The position numbers and the translations under genes were made by a program. Positions 19,841 through 28,913 of a DNA stretch of 64,000 bases are shown here, piece after piece; position 1 is the stretch's first letter; every line of letters starts with the position of its first letter. Below the pieces are notes generated by a model, which had not been told where the DNA came from, did no database searches, and saw only the letters and a program-made list of their open reading frames with translations. Origin of the DNA: Fusibacter bizertensis (GTDB taxonomy: Bacteria > Bacillota > Clostridia > Peptostreptococcales > Acidaminobacteraceae); assembly GCF_029914245.1 (NCBI RefSeq), contig NZ_JARYZI010000001.1, forward strand, positions 186,001-250,000, read 5' to 3'.

Positions 19841-19976
19841 ACCTTCGCCCCCTCACCTTATAACCACCTTAGTGATCATGATTTATTTAATATATAACCT
19901 CTATTTAAATCAACAATCAACTATTTCACACTATGTAGTTGTTTTTTTTTATGTTTTTCTAGAATTTCATAAAGCA

Positions 19977-20008
19977 ACCCCCGCTAAACCTATAAATTTA
20001 GCAGGGGT
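19977..20008 (-). terminator. Terminator after ileS
   Basis: Stem ACCCC-GCTAAA / TTTAGC-GGGGT with one C/A mismatch and an 8-nt loop, 16 bp after the ileS stop. The tail on the minus strand is only moderately T-rich. Confidence 0.7.
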
Positions 20009-20023
20009 AAAAGTTATGCTTTC

Positions 20024-23000
20024 TTATATTTTTGTGATATAAAGACCAACCTCATGACCATTAAGTTGATGCCATTCATAAGGTTGTTCAGAATTTGGTA
20101 AAAGTTCAGTTGCAAGTGTTTCTGATTTTACATAATCAGCATATTCTTCTATTGCACTTTCAAATACTTCTGGTGCTTTGTAGTATATCGTAATTTGATC
20201 CATCATTTCAAAATCATTTGATTTTCTAAGTTGTTGAACTCTAGAAACTAATTCTCTTGCATATCCTTCTTTGATCAACGCTTCAGTTAAATGTGTATCA
20301 AGTATAATAAATCGATTGTTTTCCATTTTAACTGTAAAACCTTCTTTTGCGTTAATATTTACTAGAACATGCTCTGCTGCTGCGTCAAATGCTTCTCCAG
20401 CGACTTGAAGTGTTACAGTTTCGCCAGAATCAAACTTCATTGCATAAACCTGTGGATCAAGTTCAGCTAATGCTTTTCCAAAAGCACCCATGTTTTTACC
20501 CATGATTGGACCAAGCACTTTGAAATTAGGTTTGAGTTGGAAGTTCATATAGTTTGGTAAATCATAAGTGAACTTCACATTTTTAACGTTTAACTCTTCT
20601 TTAATTAAATCTACTAAGTCACTGATCAGTTCTTCGTGTTTTCCATCCACTATAACCTCTTGGATTGGTTGTCTAACCTTGATCTTAACAGATTCTCTAG
20701 CCGATCTCCCCAGTGTTACGAGCTCTCTGATTAAGTCCATTCTCGCTTCAACATGTTTATCGATAAGGTCGATTTTAACAACTGGATACTCGCTTACATG
20801 AACTGAAGTATCGCCTGTAAGGTTTCTGTAGATCTCCTCTGTTAAGAACGGGGCAAAAGGTGCTGCAAGCTGACAAACTGCAATCAAAACTTCATTTGTA
20901 GTATTGTAAACAGATTTTTTGTCTTCAGTAAGTTCAGAATCCCAGAAGCGTCTTCTAGATCTTCTGATATACCAATTAGACAGATCTTCGCTCACAAATT
21001 CTTGAATTTTTCTAACGGCTTTTGTCATGTCAAACACATCTAGATCATCTCTAACTGCTTTGGTTAAAGAATTGAGTTTTGAAAGAATCCAGCGATCAAG
21101 TTCAGGTCTCTCTTTGGGCTCAACATAGAAACTATTAACATCGATTTTGTCAGTGTTTGCATAGAGTGTAAAGAAATTATATACGTTCTTAATTGTTCCA
21201 AAGAACTTAGAATTAACTTCAATTAGCCCATCTTCATCGAACTTTGTTGGTGTCCAAGCTGGAGATACATAATAAAGATACCATCTTACTACATCAGCCC
21301 CATATTTATCAAGAAGTTCAAATGCATCTACACCATTGCCTCTTGATTTCGACATTTTTTTACCGTGTTTATCTAAGATCAAATCATTTACAAGTACATT
21401 TTTATAAGGTGCTGTCCCCATTACAAAAGTACTGATCGCTATCAGTGAATAAAACCATCCTCTTGTTTGGTCAATTCCCTCACAGATAAAGTCAGCTGGG
21501 AAAAGCGAATCAAATTCTTCTTTGTTTTCAAAAGGATAATGGTGTTGCGCAAACGGCATCGCCCCACTATCAAACCAGCAGTCTATTACATCTGGAACGC
21601 GGTGCATCACATCACCACACTGATCACACTTCAAGTGAACATCATCCACGTATGGTCTATGCAGTTCAATATCTGCACTTATTTCTTCAATTGCCCTTTC
21701 TGCGAGTTCTGCTCTAGAACTCACTGAAGTTGTGTGACCACAGTTACATCTCCAAATATTTAGAGGCGTTCCCCAATATCTACTCCTAGAAATTGCCCAA
21801 TCATTAAGATTTTCAAGCCAGTTTCCAAAACGTTTCTCTCCAACATAATCGGGATACCAATTTACTTTATTGTTATTTTCAATTAGTAAATCTTTAAGTT
21901 TTGTCATTTCGATGTACCAACTAGGTTTTGCATAATAAAGAAGAGGTGTACTACATCTCCAACAATGCGGATAGTTGTGTTCCATTTTTTGACGTTTGAA
22001 CAATTTGTTATTCTCAGCAAGCCATGTTACAATCTCAGGATCGGCATCAATTACAAATGTCCCTTTCCATGGTGTTTCTGTATATTTTCCTTCTTCATCA
22101 ACAGGCTGAAGCACTGGCAAGCCATATCTTACACCTGTATTATAATCATCTTCACCAAAAGCAGGTGCCGTATGAACAATACCTGTTCCATCTTCTACAG
22201 TAACATAATCAGCACATGTAACAAAAAATGCTTTTTTATCAACATTGACAAACGGCATAATTTGCTCATATTCTACATACTCAAGTTCTTTACCTTTAAG
22301 TTCCTCAAGCACTTCAAATTCACCTTCTAGAACTTTAGGGGCAAGATTTTTTTCAATATATAATACTTCATCATTATATTTTACTTTTACATAAGTCTCA
22401 TTTGGATTAACGGTCAATGCAACATTTGAAGCTAATGTCCAAGGTGTAGTTGTCCATACAAGGAAGTACTCGTCAACATCTTTTCTTTTAAATTTAACAT
22501 ATACCGTCACAGTCTTAATTTCTTGGTAGCCTTGAGCCACTTCATGTGAAGCAAGACCAGTTCCACATCTTGGACAGTAAGGCAGAATTTTATGTCCTTC
22601 ATAGATATAGCCTTCTTTGAAGAACTTATCTAAAATCCACCACTCACTTTCAATATAATTATTCTCAAGTGTAATATATGGATGGTCTAGATCTATCAAG
22701 TAAGCCATTTTCTTAGTCATTTCTCGCCATGCATCTTCATATTCAAACACTGACGAACGACATTGATGATTAAAATTTTCAATTCCATATGCTTCAATCG
22801 CTGTTTTGTCGTTAAGATTTAATCGTTTCTCAACTTCAATTTCTACAGGTAAGCCATGAGTATCCCATCCTGCCTTTCTTTTCACTTGATAGCCTTGCAT
22901 GGTTTTAATTCTACATACTGAGTCTTTTAAAGCACGCGCCAAAACGTGATGAATACCAGGCTTTCCATTTGCTGTTGGGGGGCCTTCATAGAAAATAAAT

Positions 23001-23122
23001 GATGGTTTTCCCTCTCTAGATTCAACACTTAATTTTAATAAATCGATGTCTTCCCAATAATCTCTGACTAGTTTTTCATTTTCTGCAACTAATTTTTTTG
23101 TCAATTCTTTGTAACTCATCAT
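20024..23122 (-). CDS. ileS: Isoleucyl-tRNA synthetase
   Basis: Charges tRNA-Ile. The 1032-residue product has the class I signatures: PTANGKPGIHHVLAR (HIGH equivalent) and KKMSKSRGN. CP1 editing-domain sequence follows, with zinc-ligand pairs CPRCG, CWRC, CNCG and CDQCG. The LDKYGADVVRWYLYY region and short C-terminal domain are typical of the type 2 (archaeal/eukaryotic-like) clade found in many Clostridia. The frame stays open further upstream through the leader RNA. The start at 23122 is chosen because AAAGG lies 6 bases before ATGATG and the upstream codons overlap the T-box terminator. It is controlled by the T-box leader. Confidence 0.96.
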   Translation of the reverse strand: MMSYKELTKKLVAENEKLVRDYWEDIDLLKLSVESREGKPSFIFYEGPPTANGKPGIHHVLARALKDSVCRIKTMQGYQVKRKAGWDTHGLPVEIEVEKRLNLNDKTAIEAYGIENFNHQCRSSVFEYEDAWREMTKKMAYLIDLDHPYITLENNYIESEWWILDKFFKEGYIYEGHKILPYCPRCGTGLASHEVAQGYQEIKTVTVYVKFKRKDVDEYFLVWTTTPWTLASNVALTVNPNETYVKVKYNDEVLYIEKNLAPKVLEGEFEVLEELKGKELEYVEYEQIMPFVNVDKKAFFVTCADYVTVEDGTGIVHTAPAFGEDDYNTGVRYGLPVLQPVDEEGKYTETPWKGTFVIDADPEIVTWLAENNKLFKRQKMEHNYPHCWRCSTPLLYYAKPSWYIEMTKLKDLLIENNNKVNWYPDYVGEKRFGNWLENLNDWAISRSRYWGTPLNIWRCNCGHTTSVSSRAELAERAIEEISADIELHRPYVDDVHLKCDQCGDVMHRVPDVIDCWFDSGAMPFAQHHYPFENKEEFDSLFPADFICEGIDQTRGWFYSLIAISTFVMGTAPYKNVLVNDLILDKHGKKMSKSRGNGVDAFELLDKYGADVVRWYLYYVSPAWTPTKFDEDGLIEVNSKFFGTIKNVYNFFTLYANTDKIDVNSFYVEPKERPELDRWILSKLNSLTKAVRDDLDVFDMTKAVRKIQEFVSEDLSNWYIRRSRRRFWDSELTEDKKSVYNTTNEVLIAVCQLAAPFAPFLTEEIYRNLTGDTSVHVSEYPVVKIDLIDKHVEARMDLIRELVTLGRSARESVKIKVRQPIQEVIVDGKHEELISDLVDLIKEELNVKNVKFTYDLPNYMNFQLKPNFKVLGPIMGKNMGAFGKALAELDPQVYAMKFDSGETVTLQVAGEAFDAAAEHVLVNINAKEGFTVKMENNRFIILDTHLTEALIKEGYARELVSRVQQLRKSNDFEMMDQITIYYKAPEVFESAIEEYADYVKSETLATELLPNSEQPYEWHQLNGHEVGLYITKI

Positions 23123-23149
23123 TGCCATCCTTTCAAATATATTCTCAAA

Positions 23150-23400
23150 AAAATAAAATCCCATAGCGTAAGCTATGGGACGAATAAACCGTGGTACCAC
23201 CCAAATTACATCTAACCTAAATTAAATGTGTCTTTCTCATGATAACGGTATTTAACCGGTCTGACCTACTTTGGGTATTTCGAACAGACAACTATGGGTG
23301 ATATTCATCTTACAAAAGCGTATCAGTTCGCACCAAACACTGACTCTCTTAACGGTTGTAAAATTACTCGTCCCAATTTTAGTTTATATCTTATGATTTT
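23150..23400 (-). ncRNA. T-box riboswitch (Ile) upstream of ileS
   Basis: The minus-strand leader contains the T-box core GGGTGGTACCACGG (23189-23202), which pairs with the 3' end of uncharged tRNA. A terminator hairpin CCCATAGC-gtaa-GCTATGGG follows (23160-23179), with a T-rich tail. In stem I the sequence GAATATCACC places the specifier ATC (Ile) at 23300-23302. The sequence GGTGCGAAC is in the expected distal arm. Uncharged tRNA-Ile should stabilise the antiterminator and switch ileS on. Confidence 0.95.
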
Positions 23401-23406
23401 TTTATA

Positions 23407-23435
23407 ATTATAGCTGAATACTGTATACTCGTCAA
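23407..23435 (-). promoter_or_regulatory. Promoter of the T-box/ileS transcript
   Basis: On the minus strand TTGACG, a 17-bp spacer, TATAAT. It starts a leader of about 275 nt and lies just after the divIVA stop. Confidence 0.8.
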
Positions 23436-23456
23436 CTATGGAATGAAAAATTAGCT

Positions 23457-23903
23457 TTATTCATTTGCAGTTTCTTCAAGTGCCTTCAACTGGTTTTCTA
23501 CTAAGACTTTAAATCGCATTTGAAAAGTTTGAAGTGCATGTTTTGCTTCTTCATGTCTTTTCAGAACATTAAGCACTTCATTGTTCGCATCACTGATCAT
23601 GCGCTTAGCTTGTTCATCAGCACGTTCTATAATAAAATCTGCTTTATCATTGGCTGACTTAATCATATCCTCTGAAGTTCTTTGTGCTAGAATCATAGCC
23701 TCGTTGATGGTCTTTTCCATTGCTTGATAACGTTCTAACTGTTTTTCATAATCATGTATTTTCGCAGTTGTATCGATGTTAACTTGTATCAAGTCTTCCA
23801 TGCTACGCACAATTAGCGCTAAAAACTCTTCCACTTCAACTTCGTTATAACCTCTTAGTCCCTTACGAAAATGCTTATTTTGTATATCGAGTGGTGTTAA
23901 CAT
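23457..23903 (-). CDS. divIVA: DivIVA domain protein
   Basis: Membrane-curvature-sensing scaffold at septa and poles. The 148-residue protein has the DivIVA N-terminal lipid-binding motif (MLTPLDIQNKHFRKGLRGYNE) and then a long coiled coil with heptads to about residue 145. It is shorter than the Bacillus protein (about 164). It ends the sepF-yggT-ylmH-divIVA run, next to ileS, the usual Firmicute order. Confidence 0.93.
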   Translation of the reverse strand: MLTPLDIQNKHFRKGLRGYNEVEVEEFLALIVRSMEDLIQVNIDTTAKIHDYEKQLERYQAMEKTINEAMILAQRTSEDMIKSANDKADFIIERADEQAKRMISDANNEVLNVLKRHEEAKHALQTFQMRFKVLVENQLKALEETANE

Positions 23904-23918
23904 AGTTCCCCCTATCCA

Positions 23919-24713
23919 TCAGCGTGTGATCACGGATAAAACAATCCGAATTCTATCTTTTTTTGTCACGCCTAAAACCTCATCTACATGAAAACGACCA
24001 TATCCCCTTACAGAAATCAAATCGGTCTCTTTAGGAGAATATTCAGGTTTAGATATAACTTGATGATTAACTTTAACTTTTTCACCCTGCACTAAAACCT
24101 GCGCTTGAGATCGAGAAAGATTATAGCATGTAGCAATGACACTATCTAATCTTAAGGATTTAACAGTCGCGTTAATTTTTTTAGTTTCATTTTGCTTAAT
24201 TCGTACTTGGTCACAAGAAATTCGCTTGATGGAAACGCCAGCTCTACCAACTTTATCGACGCTATTTTCAAAATAACTTGATAATTCAGATGAAACAGCC
24301 ACTTGGAATCCACCCTCAAAAACAACTATATCACCAATTTTATTGCGCTTAATTCCTAATGCCATAAGTGCACCTAAAGCGTCCTTATGTTCTAAAGTAT
24401 TAAATTTTTGATTATAAGAGACTTCTAAAAGTGCGATACTTTTATCAAGACTTGGCACTTCTACATACTCTGGTAAAAACACAAGTTTAGCTCTTTCAAA
24501 ATCAGAAAACACACCCCACTTTATAAGTGTAAGTTCCGTATGTTGATGACATATTTGATCAAATGCATATATCAAGTCCGGAGATAGAAATTCAGTGATT
24601 TGTATCTCAAAAAAACTATCAGCTCGCATCAACAAATCCAATGTTTTGATAAAAAGACCATCCTCATCAATAAAATTAGCATAATGATGAATGACCCATT
24701 TTCGATCTATCAT
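23919..24713 (-). CDS. ylmH: YlmH family S4-domain RNA-binding protein
   Basis: Product of 264 residues with a C-terminal S4 domain from about residue 185 (LRLDSVIATCYNLSRSQAQVLV...GEKVKVNH). The N-terminal part fits the YlmH family (NTLEHKDALGALMALGIKRNKIGDI). YlmH is reported to help ribosome-associated quality control in Bacillus by binding stalled 50S subunits, so it may act with the RqcH encoded at 7090. Its ATG overlaps the yggT stop. Confidence 0.92.
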   Translation of the reverse strand: MIDRKWVIHHYANFIDEDGLFIKTLDLLMRADSFFEIQITEFLSPDLIYAFDQICHQHTELTLIKWGVFSDFERAKLVFLPEYVEVPSLDKSIALLEVSYNQKFNTLEHKDALGALMALGIKRNKIGDIVVFEGGFQVAVSSELSSYFENSVDKVGRAGVSIKRISCDQVRIKQNETKKINATVKSLRLDSVIATCYNLSRSQAQVLVQGEKVKVNHQVISKPEYSPKETDLISVRGYGRFHVDEVLGVTKKDRIRIVLSVITR

Positions 24714-24973
24714 AAAACTGCTAAAACCACAGCCATGAGAATTTGAACCAATATAAGTGCCGCTAAAGGACTAAAATCCACCATATTGCCGCCAATTTTC
24801 ATTCTAAACAGAAAACTTCTGATAGGACTAAGTATCGGTTCTGTTACAGCAATTAGAATTCTCATAATGGGATTGTTAGGATCTTTAATAAACCAAGATA
24901 GCATAGCACGACCAAAAATCAAATAGGTAACGAACTGTAAAAAATAATATATTGCGACTTTAAGCTCTAACAT
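24710..24973 (-). CDS. yggT: YggT family membrane protein
   Basis: A small integral membrane protein of 87 residues with two hydrophobic regions (about 5-25 and 60-85) separated by the conserved loop PNNPIMRILIAVTEPILSPI. The start at 24973 follows GAGGGGAG; ten upstream codons in frame overlap sepF and lack a binding site. The stop overlaps the ylmH start (ATGA), indicating coupling. Members of this family sit with division genes throughout the Firmicutes; a direct role is not established. Confidence 0.9.
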   Translation of the reverse strand: MLELKVAIYYFLQFVTYLIFGRAMLSWFIKDPNNPIMRILIAVTEPILSPIRSFLFRMKIGGNMVDFSPLAALILVQILMAVVLAVL

Positions 24974-24987
24974 AATTCTCCCCTCTA

Positions 24988-25485
24988 TTATTCGCGAAGC
25001 CAAGTACTAGCAGGCGTTTCGCTTTTGTTAATTACATCTCCTGTAATATCGACATTTTGTGGTGCAAGCACAAAAATGCCTTTTGCAACTTGTTGAATGT
25101 GACCATCAAGCGCATAAAGTGCACCTGAACAAAAATCAAAGATCTTTCTACCTAAATCTTTCTCAAGTTCAGAAATATTCATAACTACTGGTCTTCTACT
25201 CTTTAAAGTGTCAACAATATGAGTAGACTCTTCAAAACTCTTTGGATTGAATAAAACAACATTCATCTGAGCATTAGAATGAATATTCAAAATTTTATTA
25301 GATGTTTTTATCGTATTCATAGATTTTTGAGTTGCATCTGAAATTGCATTTAGCGTCATATTTGTTTCTTCCATTTCTAAATCCGTACGCTTCATGTCCT
25401 CATAAAAATCTTCAGTACGATCTTCTTCTTCATGAGAATCTACGCCCCAGAAAAATTTAATCTTATCAATAAAACGATCAGCCAT
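24988..25485 (-). CDS. sepF: Cell division protein SepF
   Basis: Forms rings that align and anchor FtsZ filaments at the membrane. The 165-residue protein has the N-terminal amphipathic anchor MADRFIDKIKFFWGVD, an acidic linker and the SepF core with VVLFNPKSFEESTHIVDTLKSRRPVVMNISELE and GALYALDGHIQQVAKGIFVLAP. The start at 25485 is set by AAAGGAGGA. With no ftsA in the window, SepF may be the main FtsZ membrane anchor. Confidence 0.95.
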   Translation of the reverse strand: MADRFIDKIKFFWGVDSHEEEDRTEDFYEDMKRTDLEMEETNMTLNAISDATQKSMNTIKTSNKILNIHSNAQMNVVLFNPKSFEESTHIVDTLKSRRPVVMNISELEKDLGRKIFDFCSGALYALDGHIQQVAKGIFVLAPQNVDITGDVINKSETPASTWLRE

Positions 25486-25507
25486 ATATGCTCCTCCTTT
25501 AAGGATT

Positions 25508-26203
25508 TTATATTCTTTTTCCATAGATTTTAGTTCCGATACGCAACATATTAGAACCTTCTTCTAGTGCTACCTCATAATCATTTGACATTCCCATTGA
25601 TAAGTAGGTCGACTTTACATTTTCAAAATTGTAGTCTTCTAACCCATCAAAAAGTTGTTTCATTATCTTAAAATCATCTCTCAACATTTCAGGATCATCT
25701 AAAAATGGGGCTATGTTCATAAGCCCACACACTCTGATATGAGGTAAATTTGATATGTCTTTCAACAATGTTTTCAATTCTTCAGGAGAAACACCAAATT
25801 TTTGAGTTTCATCAGCCACATTAACTTGGATGAGGATATCTTGAGTTTTGCCAATCCTACCTGCTCTAGTAGAAATTTCTTGTGCCAATTTCAGGCTATC
25901 TACTGAGTGAATTAAATCTACCTTATCAATAATATATTTTACTTTATTTGTTTGTAAATGTCCAATAAGATGCCATTTTACACCCTTATTTACATCATCA
26001 AATTTTCTAATCACTTCTTGTACTCGATTTTCTGCTACATTTTGGATCCCATACTCAATAGAAGCATTCATTACATCTGCTTCATATGTTTTTGTAACGC
26101 CAAGAAGTGTAATTTCTTCGGCTGATTTACCAATTCTGTTGCAGACTGCTGCAATATCCTTTTTAACTTCATTGATATGTTCAGCCAAATATGAATAGCT
26201 CAA
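25508..26203 (-). CDS. yggS: YggS family pyridoxal phosphate homeostasis protein
   Basis: PLP-binding TIM-barrel protein of 231 residues that keeps free PLP in balance. The PLP-lysine motif is LLGVTKTYEA, followed by GIQNVAENRVQE, WHLIGHLQTNK and GLMNIAP; the C-terminal phosphate site is LSMGMSNDYEVALEEGSNMLRIG. The start codon is TTG, preceded by GAGGGGGG 6 bases upstream; no ATG fits. It follows the HlyD-like gene and precedes sepF by about 22 bp, the common arrangement. Confidence 0.93.
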   Translation of the reverse strand: MSYSYLAEHINEVKKDIAAVCNRIGKSAEEITLLGVTKTYEADVMNASIEYGIQNVAENRVQEVIRKFDDVNKGVKWHLIGHLQTNKVKYIIDKVDLIHSVDSLKLAQEISTRAGRIGKTQDILIQVNVADETQKFGVSPEELKTLLKDISNLPHIRVCGLMNIAPFLDDPEMLRDDFKIMKQLFDGLEDYNFENVKSTYLSMGMSNDYEVALEEGSNMLRIGTKIYGKRI

Positions 26204-26228
26204 GAACTAACCCCCCTCAAAAAAAATA

Positions 26229-27464
26229 TTATTCCATACGGTCGCCAGTTTTATACTTACTTCCATCTCTGACAACTTCTTGATTTAACTTTATGCTTCT
26301 TACAATCCCCGTTTTTTCATCGAAAAATTGTTCATTGTAAACAATTGCATATTCGTCATCATAACCAAGTATTTTTACAGGTGTAAAAACTAGTTTTCGC
26401 TCTTTATCAACCGTATATACACCTATAGTCCCGTCGATGTTCACGATAGAATCCATGAAAATCTTTAAACCTCTATAATTCTCTCTAACAATACTACAAT
26501 TGATCAATCTTCTACTAAAGAAACCATCAAAACCTTCTCTAAGTTGAATTACAGCAACTGCTTTTTCATTGTTTGTAAAGACATCATAAACTTCTCCCTC
26601 TAATGTCTTTCCATCTATAACAGCAGAAATACTTTGCACATTTTTATAAGTGTCAATCTCTTCGTTTGCAACAACAGCAGCGATAAAATAGTTGGCATTG
26701 TCGACAATTTTAAAGAGTTTGTCTTTTGGTTTTACAGAAGTATGGATTAATGAACTCTCTTGCAATTCTAAAGAACTAATTTCATCATAATTGATATTAT
26801 AAAGGTTATCAATAGTCAGAAAGTCCTCATAACCATCCATTTTATACGTTAAAACACCACTTGCGGGTGAATAAATCGCTTGTTTTTGACCTTCCATCAA
26901 AGCGCCTTCTCCAATGGTCTTTTCAGAGTATGATGCGGTTCTATTGGATAAAAATTTGTTCTCATTTTGCAATTTATCCAGCCGTTCGAGTTTCTGAATT
27001 AACTCTTGTTTTAAAGATGGAATAAGATCATACTGTCCTGCCGACATTTGAAAAAGGATTTCATTTTTCAAAGTCGTAATATCATATTCAAGTAAATTAT
27101 AATCAAACTCTATTTTCTTTCTATTCAATTCCCTCTCAGTAGCTTCTTCTTCAATTGCTTCTGAGCCATCATTAAAAATCTCAGCGATTTGATGGTTTTT
27201 TTCAACAACTTCACCTTCATTCGCAAAATAAGTGATTTTACCCGTCAAATTGGTATCAACAACGAGCTCATTACGAAGCACAAGTGCTTGATATTGATTT
27301 TCAATGTTCAAATTGCCCACTTCGACTAAGTAAGTCTTTTGTTCACTGTAAAACAGATCAATTCCAAGTCTGACAATGAAATAGATAAAAATTCCAAAGA
27401 CTGCCAAGCTCATAATGATACGTCCATATTTGGGTCTGCGCTTTTTCCGAATCGGTTTGGTCAT
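26229..27464 (-). CDS. HlyD-like membrane-fusion protein
   Basis: A 411-residue protein with a basic cytoplasmic start, one membrane helix at about 15-38, and a biotinyl-lipoyl-like half motif (GKITYFANEGEVVEKNHQIAEI). A coiled coil spans roughly 100-155, and a beta-barrel-like region with a second lipoyl half follows (AIYSPASGVLTYKMDGYE). It resembles adaptor subunits of efflux or secretion systems, but no ABC transporter is near. In many Clostridia such a gene lies between gpsA and sepF, suggesting an envelope role rather than drug efflux. The partner is unknown. Confidence 0.7.
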   Translation of the reverse strand: MTKPIRKKRRPKYGRIIMSLAVFGIFIYFIVRLGIDLFYSEQKTYLVEVGNLNIENQYQALVLRNELVVDTNLTGKITYFANEGEVVEKNHQIAEIFNDGSEAIEEEATERELNRKKIEFDYNLLEYDITTLKNEILFQMSAGQYDLIPSLKQELIQKLERLDKLQNENKFLSNRTASYSEKTIGEGALMEGQKQAIYSPASGVLTYKMDGYEDFLTIDNLYNINYDEISSLELQESSLIHTSVKPKDKLFKIVDNANYFIAAVVANEEIDTYKNVQSISAVIDGKTLEGEVYDVFTNNEKAVAVIQLREGFDGFFSRRLINCSIVRENYRGLKIFMDSIVNIDGTIGVYTVDKERKLVFTPVKILGYDDEYAIVYNEQFFDEKTGIVRSIKLNQEVVRDGSKYKTGDRME

Positions 27465-27490
27465 GAATAACCCCTTCTAGAGAAAATAAA

Positions 27491-28519
27491 TTAATTCCAG
27501 TTTTCTAAATTTGTGGCATACTCATCAAGTTCATGTTTTCTTTGACGCGTCATAAGATGATTGACAGCTTCCCTTGCATTTTTGTTTTCATACAAAACTT
27601 GATAAAGTTCTTTTGTAATAGGCATCTCTAATCCATGTTTCTTCATCAGTACATACGCCGCTTTTACTGTATAAGCACCTTCAACTACCATGCCAACTTT
27701 TTCAATCGCTTCAGTTAATGTTAATCCTTGACCTAGCATAATCCCGCATCGACGATTTCTACTGTGCATACTTGTACAAGTAACGATTAAGTCACCAACA
27801 CCTGCTAATCCTTTAAAAGTCTCAGCGTTGGCACCCATTGCAATTCCTAAAATAGCAATTTCACGTATACCTCTTGTGATTAGTGCCGCCTTGGCGTTGT
27901 CACCATAACCCAAACCATCGCTAACACCAGCACCAAGTGCAATTATATTTTTAAGTGCGCCACTGATCTCTACACCGATTACATCAGGGTTCGTATAAAC
28001 CCTTAGAAAATCATTGGAAAACAAATCTTGTATGCACTCAGCTGCTACACGTGATTTTGATGCTGAAACCAATGCAGTTGGAAGACCTAGTGCAACTTCT
28101 TCTGCATGGGATGGACCAGACAGTGCTACGAAAGTAGCCTTTGGTAAAATCCGTTCTGTAATTTGAGATACAGTTTCCAGTGTCTCCATGTCAATGCCCT
28201 TAGAAACATTTACAATGATTACATCCTCTTTGATGAGATTTTCATCTACAAAAGAGGCTAACGTTTTACTGTATTGCTGCGAAGGTACAGAAAAAAGAAT
28301 CACATCAGCATGATTAAATGCTTTAATTTTATCATTTGTAAACTCTATATTTTCAGAAATAATTACACCTGGTAGATATTTCTCGTTTTTACGTGTTTGA
28401 TTGATTAAATCTATTTGTTCTTTACCTCTTGCCCATACAGTCACATGATGACCATTCTCATTTAAAACCATTGAAAGAGCAGTTCCCCAGCTGCCAGCTG
28501 CTATCACCGTTATTTTCAA
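27491..28519 (-). CDS. gpsA: Glycerol-3-phosphate dehydrogenase [NAD(P)+]
   Basis: Reduces dihydroxyacetone phosphate to sn-glycerol 3-phosphate for phospholipid synthesis. The N-terminal dinucleotide motif reads VIAAGSWGTALS (the first Gly of the usual GAGSWGTA is Ala). The catalytic Lys lies in EISGALKNIIALGAG, and GLAGVGDLIVTCTS and NRRCG are intact. At 342 residues it is full length. In many Firmicutes the order is der-plsY-gpsA; here plsY is absent and a small acidic protein gene stands in its place. Confidence 0.95.
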   Translation of the reverse strand: MKITVIAAGSWGTALSMVLNENGHHVTVWARGKEQIDLINQTRKNEKYLPGVIISENIEFTNDKIKAFNHADVILFSVPSQQYSKTLASFVDENLIKEDVIIVNVSKGIDMETLETVSQITERILPKATFVALSGPSHAEEVALGLPTALVSASKSRVAAECIQDLFSNDFLRVYTNPDVIGVEISGALKNIIALGAGVSDGLGYGDNAKAALITRGIREIAILGIAMGANAETFKGLAGVGDLIVTCTSMHSRNRRCGIMLGQGLTLTEAIEKVGMVVEGAYTVKAAYVLMKKHGLEMPITKELYQVLYENKNAREAVNHLMTRQRKHELDEYATNLENWN

Positions 28520-28604
28520 ATTATACCTCCTTAAGATGCTGCATACAATTAGACTCTAAAGGTTATTATAACACAATTTGAAGCACGAAACCATCACTCA
28601 AAAG

Positions 28605-28838
28605 CTAATTAAAATTTCCTTCATCTTCATCAAAATCGTCTTCATCTTCGTCATAGTCGTCTTCATCTTCGTCATAGTCGTCTTCGTCGTCTTCGTCATA
28701 ATCATCATCTTCATAAGGTTCATCATCAGTTTGTGGGGTTCTTATTAATGGATTGCCATCATCATCTTCCTCTTCAATCAAATCATCATCAATATCATCT
28801 TCTGGTCTTGGCGCTTCATCAAATGGATATTCTGTCAT
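28605..28838 (-). CDS. Small acidic repeat protein, 77 residues
   Basis: Not recognised as any family. The start at 28838 (MTEYPFDEA) follows AAGGGGA; the longer open frame upstream runs through a terminator. The product is extremely acidic, with a C-terminal half made almost wholly of Asp, Glu and Tyr in repeats of the form DEDEDDY. It should be disordered. Such tails can mimic nucleic acid or bind cations or basic proteins; the function is unknown. It has no membrane segment. It sits between the der terminator and gpsA, in the slot plsY often occupies. Confidence 0.6.
   Translation of the reverse strand: MTEYPFDEAPRPEDDIDDDLIEEEDDDGNPLIRTPQTDDEPYEDDDYDEDDEDDYDEDEDDYDEDEDDFDEDEGNFN
28636..28701. 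repeat. 21-bp tandem repeat inside the acidic protein gene
   Basis: Two perfect 21-bp units (28636-28656 and 28657-28677) followed by a diverged, shorter-period continuation. Each unit encodes seven acidic/Tyr residues. The repeat keeps the frame, so copy number could change without a frameshift. Confidence 0.85.
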
Positions 28839-28866
28839 ATAAGTCCCCTTTAGATTTGACTTTAAA

Positions 28867-28896
28867 AAAAAGACACAGAAATTTACTGTGTCTTTT
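28867..28896 (-). terminator. Terminator after der
   Basis: Perfect stem GACACAG/CTGTGTC flanked by AAAA/TTTT, with eight T residues on the minus strand, 18 bp after the der stop. It should separate der from the acidic protein gene. Confidence 0.9.
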
Positions 28897-28913
28897 GACA
28901 CGTTATGTGCCTA

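Noticed and set aside
23123-23200. Upstream extension of the ileS reading frame by about 26 codons
   Set aside because: It runs through the T-box terminator and antiterminator; the AAAGG site and the protein family both place the start at 23122.
28636-28701. CRISPR-like tandem repeat
   Set aside because: Units are contiguous 21-bp coding repeats with no spacers and encode acidic residues in frame.
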